DNA from: Luteimicrobium xylanilyticum
GTDB taxonomy: Bacteria; Actinomycetota; Actinomycetes; Actinomycetales; Cellulomonadaceae
DNA length: 64,000 nt
NCBI RefSeq assembly: GCF_009429125.1
Contig: NZ_CP045529.1
Location: 1 to 64,000, forward strand
Direction: 5' to 3'
Shown: piece after piece, positions 31,301-37,442 of the stretch
Numbering within the stretch: position 1 is the stretch's first letter
Layout: each line of letters opens with the position of its first letter
Position numbers and translations under genes: made by a program
The notes under the pieces: generated by a model
Database searches by the model: none
The model's input: the letters and a program-made list of their open reading frames with translations, nothing else
Told to the model about the DNA's origin: nothing

Positions 31301-32283
31301 ACCAGGCCGGCCAGCTCACTACCGTCACCACCCCCGCCGGCACCGAACACCTCACCTACGACGCCAACGGGCTGCGCACCACCGTCACCAACGCCACCAC
31401 CACAACCGAGACCGACACCTGGGACCTGACCAGCTCCCTACCCCTCCTGCTCGACGACGGCAGCACCAGCTACCTCTACGGCCCCGGCGCCACCCCCATC
31501 GAACAACTCGGCGACACCAGCACCGACATCCAGTGGTACTTCACCGACGCCCAAGGCTCCACCATCGCCCTGACCGATACCACCGGGACCGTCTGCGCCA
31601 CCAACACCTACGACCCCTGGGGCCACACCACCAACCACACCGGTATCACCACACGACTCGGATACGACGGACAACTCACCGACACCCTCACCGGCCTCCT
31701 CTACCTCCGAGCCCGCTACTACGACCCCACCACCACCCAATTCCTCACCACCGACCCCGCCATCACCACCACCCTCCAGGCCTACCTCTACACCAGAAAT
31801 GACCCGCTAAATCTCACCGATCCCCTCGGTCTGTTCAGTTGGGGGGCTGTGCTCGGGGCCGTCAGTATTGGAACAGCCGTCGCTGCGGTCGCGATCGGAT
31901 CCATTGTGCTAGCGCCAGAAACGGGCGGCCTCTCAGTGGCCGCCGGAATCGAAGCAGAGGCCGCGTTGGCCGGGTGGGCCACTGCGGCGTCAGCCCTGGA
32001 ATACACATCCGTGGTGACCGCGGTGGGAGCGGGCGTGGAAGATTGCACAGCTGAAGGGTGGACAACACCTTCGTGCGTCGTTGATGGTGTGGCCGCCGCC
32101 GCGGGTGGCGGAGGTTTGGTCTTTGGTAAGGCGCCCGCCCTACTACGCGTCTCGAAAGAAGCCGGAGAGGTCGTGGACAAGGTAGGTGGAATCGTAGGCG
32201 CCCACCTGAGTCTGTTGCCGACAGTTTCGGGATTCGCTGACGATGGAGAATCGGAGGAGGGGAGCGGTTGTGGCGAAAGATGA
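25351..32283 (+). CDS. Large secreted RHS/YD-repeat protein with lytic-transglycosylase-like segment
   Basis: The 2310-residue product begins with a signal peptide. A beta-rich region follows to about residue 500. Residues 567-700 look like a lytic transglycosylase: AQESNF holds the candidate catalytic Glu, GYGITQLT and AYNSG follow. A golvesin-like beta domain lies near 930-1055, and a DUF6531-type RHS entry (GDPVNTATG) near 1085. YD repeats run from about 1230 to 2020, then the core motifs YLRARYYDP and DPLGL (about 2155). The remaining 150 residues are a Gly/Ala-rich hydrophobic tip, encoded by visibly less GC-rich DNA, as in polymorphic toxins. The GTG at 25351 has AGGGGG upstream; ATG 25363 is an alternative. 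Confidence 0.9.
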   Translation: MLSVMSPRGVVGFRGSVVAALVAVASFASFSLQGGPATAATPASHGSTSHARSGRSRVWPASGALTKDVAVSGYGASDGFHVQVARESDGFVWSDVAVIDPGGLDEATWYGYECVSGDGKFAAVSVLPGSLVNLDEARDRGAFAYSVDLSDGTVQPLLSGVSFQYSSPGCGVGHEATFTASVDDTQQVTSVAVVDLSSGKVKASAVVAGQVTSAVPAGDGVVGALGSALVSFGSGGSVAKPAAPAVRAAAGGRPFELAASKGGGVDFVVAATKGAKASVGHWDAKSSSRPGTWGSGELGQVRLQAGRAGRNTVAGVTSGARPAAVGLRKVKAPSKLGAPQLVSLDGAAVFATSSGVKADDQAAGPVLSQVGSTASQDVLSATQTSRGSPVVAPVTTMSNRAPAGVDADEALSAPTRPAPTQDHDGIGVKPSKTAQSSTRASASFSSLLFSSAVQQAPAPGVVEQPATIAPLTAQSASAQSASAQTVSTQAVQTPKCGVARLDPTLQALQPSPSQVDWAVQMAEQGLLTGSAYTRPADFAHLGLVAYAPNSDFSKIALHHPSSDTWDSVPRSVMEAIMAQESNFDQASWHSLPGISGDPLIGDYYGAKGSIDKIDYANADCGYGITQLTTGMAASETSITLHGKMKVAADYQENIVAGLQVLEKTWNQLYDAGITLNGGDPKYLENWYLAIWAYNSGIQPNAAFGNTTGCTPSASCTGPDGTWGLGWSNNPQNPAYPPDRAPYLKTTYADAAHPADWPYQERVMGWMASPIIRLSQPAFVTPTYHGGNTWIQLPAADTFCTTSNDCDPDYADPDDATHAGCTLADYECWWHEPVTFVADCAATCATSSYQYATGSSEPSYASPHPPTCDLDASKVPTTSHGAPIVVDDIADPADNRQGCSSMNWSNDGTFAMSYGTNSAGDPVGQIDTHQLGAGFGGHIFFTHTEAASDTELVNTGTWTPNLPSLQYYKVKIHLPATGASATNVVYEIHPGGGAAPWKIRVNQDWGSEQWVTIGTFAMQDGGYVSLSNASDAVANGTVGYSSYDVAFDAVAFLPQGGTPGKPIGGPPGIKDAPKGSNPAWVNCGCVQRTAGDPVNTATGYFGDTFTDLATPGYAGGLAITRSYASAIADPDGPNGSGATDGAFGYGWTYTYGMSATTDATSGDVTITQEDASQVTFTDDAGTYTPTAPRFDATLTKSGSSYTFTRKGTQFFTFDAASGHLTKITDLAGTVASPAYGTTLSYDASGNLHTVTDPSGHIYTLTWTGGHITKVTDTAGREVDYTYDTAGDLTDVYGVNTTRSGAALGDQDHAQYTYDAHHLLVSMRTPANYAKTGTPAPVTSMVYDTSERVTSQSDPDGNTTTFTYGPDAGLDAGQTLVTDGAGHKRLDVYTDGLLTSQTTGYGTAAAGTWSYTYDPVTLGVSTATDPDGNATTYTYDDQGNVTSASDAAGFATSYAYDTHGDLLQSTDANGTQTTLTYNDAGQVTSTAVARPEQSAEVSDGNPTDPSIRTTHDTYADAAHPGLPTSSTDARGKTTTYTYDADGNRASVTDPDGHTTRSRYEHATGFLLATVTATGVAAGTTATCTPPAAGCTTYAYDDHGRVLTVTNPAGEASTAVYDADGNRVSSTDPNGHTTTTTYDPAGQATTVTAADATTTHTAYNPDGTVKSTTDANGKITTYTYDAQGRPVTRTDPDAHTTTTAYDPAGRTTAVTTPDTKTTSYTYDAAGHVTGVDYSDPGTTDVTRSYDPDGNLAATTDATGTSTWTYDNFGEPVTVTAGAGAITRYAYDPDGDATTITYPGARAVTRTFDDSGTLATVTDWNDNTTSFGYTPDGQLTATTYPNGTTSSTTLDALAAPSAVTLTGSSGTLAKIAYTRDADSQITARTPSNGAPGTAQTYGYDETNQLTSATDTTGATGYAYDDAGHPTTVADTTQAYDDNGALCWTTTTSTTATACDSPPAGATTYTYDTDGRRTTTATGTTTSATYTWNQAGQLTTVTTPAGTEHLTYDANGLRTTVTNATTTTETDTWDLTSSLPLLLDDGSTSYLYGPGATPIEQLGDTSTDIQWYFTDAQGSTIALTDTTGTVCATNTYDPWGHTTNHTGITTRLGYDGQLTDTLTGLLYLRARYYDPTTTQFLTTDPAITTTLQAYLYTRNDPLNLTDPLGLFSWGAVLGAVSIGTAVAAVAIGSIVLAPETGGLSVAAGIEAEAALAGWATAASALEYTSVVTAVGAGVEDCTAEGWTTPSCVVDGVAAAAGGGGLVFGKAPALLRVSKEAGEVVDKVGGIVGAHLSLLPTVSGFADDGESEEGSGCGER

Positions 32284-32782
32284 CGGCATGAAAGACGAAC
32301 TCGTGCCCGAAACTGCCACGTATCCGCTCGTGTCAGGCCCCTCGGCGCGTACTCTTGGGCTGATCTATCTCGCATGCTGCGGATGGATCGTGCTGAACGT
32401 CCCGATACTCTTTCCCGTCGTGGTGGCCCACCGTGGCTATGACACAGCGGGTTGGCTCGAGATTTGGTTTGCTACCTGGATTACTGCCGGGCTCGGAGTG
32501 GCCGTGTTCGTGCCTCTGAGTGCAATCCAGTCTATTCGCGAACGTCGGTCGGGCTACACGACTTTGGCCGCGGGGCGTGATCTACTGCGACTGGACCAGG
32601 TCACGGCACGGAATGGAATAATCATTCGTCGACGGGGTGAAGCGCTCATCGACAATCGTGAATGGAGTCGCCGACGCGCTGAAATAGCGGCTTCGTGTCG
32701 CGTCGCTCGGCGCTCGTCCTGTGCAGATGCCACCGAGAGCTGCGGCAGTTCGACATCGCGGGGATCGCCCCGAACCCAATGA
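32270..32782 (+). CDS. Two-TM membrane protein, candidate immunity to the RHS tip
   Basis: The 170-residue protein has two hydrophobic segments (LGLIYLACCGWIVLNVPILF and LEIWFATWITAGLGVAVFV). The GTG lies 14 bases inside the RHS gene and is preceded by GGAGGAGGGG, so the two are translationally linked. Position and size fit an immunity protein; this is inference. The C-terminal 45 residues become Arg/Ser-rich and another frame reads RQFDIAGIAPNPMNPVEH to a stop at once, so a frameshift near 32700 is possible. Confidence 0.55.
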   Translation: MAKDDGMKDELVPETATYPLVSGPSARTLGLIYLACCGWIVLNVPILFPVVVAHRGYDTAGWLEIWFATWITAGLGVAVFVPLSAIQSIRERRSGYTTLAAGRDLLRLDQVTARNGIIIRRRGEALIDNREWSRRRAEIAASCRVARRSSCADATESCGSSTSRGSPRTQ

Positions 32783-32975
32783 ACCCAGTCGAGCATTAGC
32801 TGACTTTAGGCGAAATTTGCCACCGAATGCCAAGGAACTGGCGTTTGTCCGGCACGAGGGCTCTGTCGGAGTCGTAGTGCTTGTCGAGGTGGTGGCTCAC
32901 GCTTCTCTCTTGTCGGGGCGGAGCTAGCCGGTTATTAGTTGCAAGATGAGTATCGAAAGATATGAGGTTTCTCGC

Positions 32976-33491
32976 ATGAGCAAGGTCAGAATTTCGAGGC
33001 GGGTTGTGGCTCTGGTCATCGTGCTATTGGCTGCGATCTTTGGGGGTATAGGGCCCGCAGCCGCTGTGACGATTTCGGGCCCTGGTGCTGCGGTGGCGGC
33101 AACGTCGGGCTACTTGAACTGTGAAGGGGTTCTCTCCTACATGATTGACGGAGCGGAGGGTGATATTCCATGGGAGGGGTCGGCATCTGGCACGGGTTGG
33201 TGCACGATGTACGAGGGAATGAATGACGGGTCAGACTCATATTGGCAGTGTCAGTGGGGTTTTGTTTGCGATCTCCAGTACACTCTAAATACATGCTATG
33301 GTCGATCCATTGCTGAGGACGGGTCATTCGGCCCAGCAACGAAGGCGGCGCTTCAGTATGCGCAGGGGAAGGCGGGGGTCTCGAAGGATGGCATCTTCGG
33401 CCCAGCGACGCGCAGTGCGATGCTTTGGGCAAATTGGCAGGGTGTGTGCCTGCACTATCACGGTCAAAAGGGCCATATGATCTATTCGTAA
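32976..33491 (+). CDS. Secreted peptidoglycan-binding protein
   Basis: The 171-residue protein has a signal peptide (SRRVVALVIVLLAAIFGGIG) and a C-terminal PG_binding_1-like domain with the repeat pattern EDGSFGPATKAALQYAQGK and DGIFGPATRSAMLWA. At least six cysteines suggest disulfide bonds. GAGG lies 8 bases before this ATG; an in-frame ATG at 32946 is less likely. GC content is lower than the core genome, which fits transfer. It may bind the wall next to the RHS product. Confidence 0.75.
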   Translation: MSKVRISRRVVALVIVLLAAIFGGIGPAAAVTISGPGAAVAATSGYLNCEGVLSYMIDGAEGDIPWEGSASGTGWCTMYEGMNDGSDSYWQCQWGFVCDLQYTLNTCYGRSIAEDGSFGPATKAALQYAQGKAGVSKDGIFGPATRSAMLWANWQGVCLHYHGQKGHMIYS

Positions 33492-33512
33492 GGTGAAGTT
33501 CGCGCTATTGAG

Positions 33513-34057
33513 GCTCATGGGACATCCGGCAGGGGTGTCGGGTTGAGTCCGCCTGCGATGTGGAGCATGCGTGGGGGTGGTTGTCGCGGCTGCGGCAGCC
33601 GCATGCGAGTCCGCGGTGGAGCTCGATGAGTCCGTTGACGGCCTCGGCGGGTCCGTTGCTCGCTCGGGCGGTCGTGAGGTAGGCGAGGAAGGCGTCCCGC
33701 CAGCGGCGCACGGTCCATCGGAGCCGGGCGACTTCGGGGATCGGGCGCGTCTGGAATGAGGCCAGGATCTGCTCGGTCCGCTTGCGGTCGTCGATGAGAT
33801 CCGTGACGCGGCATCCGGCGCGCAGGTCCTGGGCGCACTGCCAGGCGACGAGCACATTTCCTCGTGTGGTGGGTCGGCCTCGATCGCGTGGATCAGGTGG
33901 TTCCACTGCTTGTCGATGAGGTTCTCGGCCCCGGCACGCAGGACGGTCTGGATCCCCTTCAGCGGGTCGCCCTTGCGGCCTCGGTGCCCGGTGGCGTCCT
34001 GCTGGACGCGGCGACGGACCACCTCGACAAGCTGGTGCCGAGCTTGACCACGTGGAA
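33513..34057 (-). pseudogene. ISL3-family transposase, C-terminal part (frameshifted)
   Basis: Read on the minus strand, this continues the transposase from HVVKLG through RRRVQQ-GHRGRKGDPL, then DLRAGCR, RLRWTVRRWRDAFLAYL and ASNGPAEAVNGLIEL, the ISL3 signature. It changes frame at least twice (near 33865 and near 33590) and ends near RMLHIAGGLN. The N-terminal part lies beyond the inserted IS21 element. Confidence 0.85.
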
Positions 34058-34120
34058 TGCGTGTAGTCAAGTCTTCTGGCCCCACTTGTCGTCGTGAATT
34101 CTGGCCCCTGCACGGTAGTG

Positions 34121-34885
34121 CTACTTGTTGCGTGGGGCGCGTGTTTTGGTGATGCGGAGGCGGTAGGACTCGGTCCCGGTTTGCAGGATGTGGGCGTTGA
34201 AGGTCACGCGGTCGACGATCGCGGCGACGAGCCTGGGGTCGGGGAACACGGTGCCCCATTCGCTGAAGGGCAGGTTGGTGGCGATCGCGATGGAGGACCT
34301 CTCCTCGCGTTCGGTGATGATCTGGAAGAGGAACTCGGCGCCGCGGGGGTCGGCGTGGACGTAGCCGAGCTCGTCGAGCAAGAGCAGGTCCAGGCGCGCG
34401 TAGCGGGCCACGGTGCGGGCCAGTTGCCGGTCGTCGGCTGCTTCGACGAGCTCGTTGATGAGGTTCGCGCAGGTGGTGTAGCGCACGGCCTTGCCCAGCT
34501 CGCAGGCCGCGATGCCGAGCGCGATGAGCAGGTGGGTCTTGCCAGTGCCCGAGTCACCGAGCAGGACCACGGGTTCGCCGGCGTCGAGGTAGGTTCCGGT
34601 GGCCAGGGCGGCGAGGGTCGCACCGTCGACCGCGGAACGGGAGGTGTCGAAGTCCGCGAGGCGTTTGGTGCGGGGGAACTTGGCTTCCTTGATCCGCCTG
34701 GCGCGGCGGCGTTCGGCGCGGGCGTCGACTTCCGCGGTCAACACGTCGGCGAGGTAGGCCAGGTGGGTGCGCTGCTCACGCAGCGCGCCGGCGGCCAGGG
34801 GCCCGGCCTCGGCGCGCACGGTCGGCAAGAACAGGTCCCTGGTGGCGACGTTGATCGCGGCCAGGGCGGCGTCCTCGCTGGTCAT
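34121..34885 (-). CDS. istB: IS21 helper ATPase IstB
   Basis: The 254-residue AAA+ protein helps IstA in target selection. Walker A is GDSGTGKTHL and Walker B is LLLLDELGYV; the sensor segment ATNLPFSEWGTVF is typical. Its ATG overlaps the istA stop by four bases. Confidence 0.95.
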   Translation of the reverse strand: MTSEDAALAAINVATRDLFLPTVRAEAGPLAAGALREQRTHLAYLADVLTAEVDARAERRRARRIKEAKFPRTKRLADFDTSRSAVDGATLAALATGTYLDAGEPVVLLGDSGTGKTHLLIALGIAACELGKAVRYTTCANLINELVEAADDRQLARTVARYARLDLLLLDELGYVHADPRGAEFLFQIITEREERSSIAIATNLPFSEWGTVFPDPRLVAAIVDRVTFNAHILQTGTESYRLRITKTRAPRNK

Positions 34886-36417
34886 CGGTCGCTCCCGGTG
34901 AGCAGGGTGTCGTAGCCGTCCAGGGTCGGGGCGGGCCGGTCGTAACGGGCCACGGCGCCGAGGTCGATCACGGGCGCGACGGGTGGTTCGGCGCCGCGGC
35001 GGGCATCGATGATCACGCAGGCCGCCTCGATCACCCCGGTGTCAACGGCGGTGCGCATCGCGGCCTCGAGTGCCGCGGCGGGCAGGGTGCGCTGGGCCAG
35101 GAGGATCTCGATCAGGTCCCTCGTGCCCGGCCCGTCTCCGCGTTTGGCCCGGGCCGCGTCCCAGTAGGCCTGGTGCGCGAGCGTGAACACCCCGGCCTTC
35201 TTGGCCTGCTCGAGAGCGCTCGCGCCCGGTAGCGCGCCGGGCTTCCTTGCGAGGATCTCCAGGTAGTGGTCCAGGTCCAGGACATCGACGTACTTCGCGG
35301 TGGCCCGCTCGTGGGTGGCCACGGTCTGGGCCCCGTCGCAGACCTCGACGCTGGTCGCGCCCAGGCGCACGGTCAGGCGCCGGGCGACGTAACGCACCGG
35401 GACCGAGTAGTAGGCCTGACGCACGCACACCCGCGACCGTGAGTCGACCTTCGCGGACAAGATCGTCGCCGGGTCGAACCCCTCACCGGGCAGCGGCAAC
35501 AGCGCCTGGGCCTCGGCGGCGAACTCGACCCCCACGCATGCGTGGTGCCCGGTGATCACCCGGTCGTCGTCCGCGTCGTCACCCGCGGCGATCAGATCGT
35601 TCAGGGCGCCCATCGAGGCCACCTGCGGCACGGGCGTCAGGTGGCGGCGGCGGAACCGGCCGATCTCGCCCTCGATGCCGCCCTTCTCGTGGGCCCCTTC
35701 CTTGCCCGGGATACAGAAGAACGAGTCGAACCCGTAGTGGCTGCGCAACGCGGTGAACCGGTCGTTCTCCTCCCGGTCACGACCCTTGAGGATCCGGACC
35801 ACCGCGGGCTTGAGGTTGTCATACCGGACCCGGGCCGGCACTCCACCGAAGTAGGCCAAAGCACGCACGTGCCCCTCCAAGAACGCCTCGGACGCCTGGT
35901 TCGCGAACCCGTAGTGGAACGCCTTGCCCGACGCGGACAGCCGCATCGCGAACATCCAGACCTTCACGTCCGCTCCCGCGAGCAAGACGTGGAACTCCCC
36001 GAAGTCGACCTCGGCCTCCGCGCCCGGGTCGTGGGCCTGCGGGACGAACACCTCGACCTTGTCCAAGCCCAACTCACGGCGCCGCACGGCGACATACCGC
36101 GAGACGCTGACCTCCGACACGTCCGCCCCGTGCTCAGCCACGAGCCGCTGCCAGACCCGCCGGGCCGTGTGCCGCTGCTTGACAGGTGCCGCCGCGTCCG
36201 CGACCAGCCAGGCGTCGATCACGTCCCGGAACGGGTCGACCGCGGGCCGGCCCCGCGGCGAGTACTCCTTACGCGCAGGCGGGACCGGCGAGGCCAACGC
36301 CGCCCGCACCGTGCGCCTGTGGACCTTGTGCCGCGCAGCGAGCTCCCGGATCGAGAGCCCCTCCCGGCGGTGATCAACACGGATCTCCTCGAACAGCTCC
36401 ACCCTGGACCTGACCAT
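34882..36417 (-). CDS. istA: IS21 transposase IstA
   Basis: The 511-residue DDE transposase starts with a helix-turn-helix (GLSIRELAARHKVHRRTV). Catalytic residues sit in AEVDFGEFHVL, RYDNLKPAVV and EKGGIEGEIGRFR. GGGGAGG lies 5 bases before the ATG at 36417. It appears complete, so the element may be active. Confidence 0.95.
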   Translation of the reverse strand: MVRSRVELFEEIRVDHRREGLSIRELAARHKVHRRTVRAALASPVPPARKEYSPRGRPAVDPFRDVIDAWLVADAAAPVKQRHTARRVWQRLVAEHGADVSEVSVSRYVAVRRRELGLDKVEVFVPQAHDPGAEAEVDFGEFHVLLAGADVKVWMFAMRLSASGKAFHYGFANQASEAFLEGHVRALAYFGGVPARVRYDNLKPAVVRILKGRDREENDRFTALRSHYGFDSFFCIPGKEGAHEKGGIEGEIGRFRRRHLTPVPQVASMGALNDLIAAGDDADDDRVITGHHACVGVEFAAEAQALLPLPGEGFDPATILSAKVDSRSRVCVRQAYYSVPVRYVARRLTVRLGATSVEVCDGAQTVATHERATAKYVDVLDLDHYLEILARKPGALPGASALEQAKKAGVFTLAHQAYWDAARAKRGDGPGTRDLIEILLAQRTLPAAALEAAMRTAVDTGVIEAACVIIDARRGAEPPVAPVIDLGAVARYDRPAPTLDGYDTLLTGSDR

Positions 36418-36584
36418 CCCGACCTCCCCGACAACCCTTGTCGAGAAGATCTGAACCCCGGGGTGGGGCCAACATTCGTGACGACACGCGAACCCACCCG
36501 ACCCGCGCACCCACGACCCCAAACGGGGCCAGAATCCGCGACGAAACCGGCACCAGGTGGGGCCACTTCAGGTGACCACACTCA

Positions 36585-37060
36585 GTGGAACGCGTCCAGG
36601 ACAGCGGTCGCGTCCGCGAGGCGGTCGTTGATCGCTGCCTTGTAGCCCCCGAACGGGTCCAGGGCCGCGACGGCGATGTTCGCCCGGAACCCGTCGCCGC
36701 GCCCATAGAGCCAGTCGGCGTAGGCGTTCTTCGACCGGCCCGGAACCAGGTCCAGCAGCCGGGCATGCACACGGCCGGCCTCGCGGCTCAGGTCGACCAT
36801 CCCGGTCGGCTCCTTGGGTCCCTTGGTGCGCCCGTCCCCGTGGCGCCACACGTGCTCGTCGATTCCGAGGGCCCTCACGCCGACGAAGCGGGACTCATCG
36901 CCGGCCCGGCGTTCAAGCACGGCCCCGACCGCATGCCGCAGGTTTTCTAGGCGACCGTGAGCCTGCGCACCGGGCCCCGAGGTCGTGGCGTGTTCGTAGC
37001 ACAGCTGATCGATCGCCCAGTCGATCGCTAGACAGGCCAGCGAACCGCGCGGACGAACTA
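36585..37060 (-). pseudogene. ISL3-family transposase, N-terminal/central part
   Basis: The minus-strand frame reads AIDWAIDQL, ALGIDEHVWRH, TGMVDLSREAGRVHARLLDL and AALDPFGGYK up to AVLDAFH, where IS21 interrupts it. The zinc-finger N-terminus is missing; the 5' end abuts an IS3 remnant at about 37060. Together with 33513-34057 it is one broken gene. Confidence 0.87.
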
Positions 37061-37062
37061 GC

Positions 37063-37191
37063 ATCGGGTTGAACGGCCGCCGGCTGCACGTCGAGCTCGG
37101 ACTCGTCCCACCGTCCGAGCTCGAGCACCGGTTCTGGGAGCACGACTACGCTCCACAGAACCCGGCCGAACTCACGGCCGTAGCCAGTTGA
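37063..37191 (+). pseudogene. IS3-family transposase remnant (C-terminus)
   Basis: About 42 codons read GRRLHVELGLVPPSELEHRFW and end at a TGA, the typical C-terminus of an IS3 OrfB. The rest of the element is gone. An IS3-like terminal sequence follows to about 37225. Confidence 0.75.
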
Positions 37192-37266
37192 CCGAGCCTC
37201 CATGAGACCCGGGGCGATTCACCGACACTGGCCGAGTACGACCTGCCACGTGCGTACTCACGACGC

Positions 37267-37304
37267 GCTTGTGAAGGACCGGCGGACGGCACGGGCAACT
37301 GTGG
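37267..37304 (+). repeat. Right copy of the 38-bp direct repeat bounding the RHS island
   Basis: Identical to 25050-25087. The class A PBP gene starts 139 bases further on. Confidence 0.9.
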
Positions 37305-37442
37305 CGAAGCATCGGCTCGCGGCGACGCCCGGTCCGGTCCGGACGAGGGGCGACCGCCTATTCTTCCGGGGGGCGTGGAGCGCGATCGACGACCGTGCCG
37401 CCCCCGCCAGCAGTGTCCTGACCGTCCGACGAGAGGCAGAGC

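Larger units (their letters stand above)
34058..36584 (-). mobile_element. IS21-family insertion sequence inserted in an ISL3 transposase gene
   Basis: The 2527-bp element carries istA and istB. Ends match as inverted repeats: TGCGTGTAGTCA at the left and TGAGTGTGGTCA (complement) at the right, each followed by TGGCCCCAC and an inner TTCTGGCCCC copy. A 6-bp duplication GTGGAA flanks it (34052-34057 and 36585-36590). Removing the element and one GTGGAA restores the ISL3 reading frame across AFHVV. Confidence 0.93.

Noticed and set aside
29060-31400. DNA-level tandem repeats or a CRISPR array
   Set aside because: The periodicity is protein-level YD repeats with variable spacing and no constant repeat unit. 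No CRISPR array was seen anywhere in the window.
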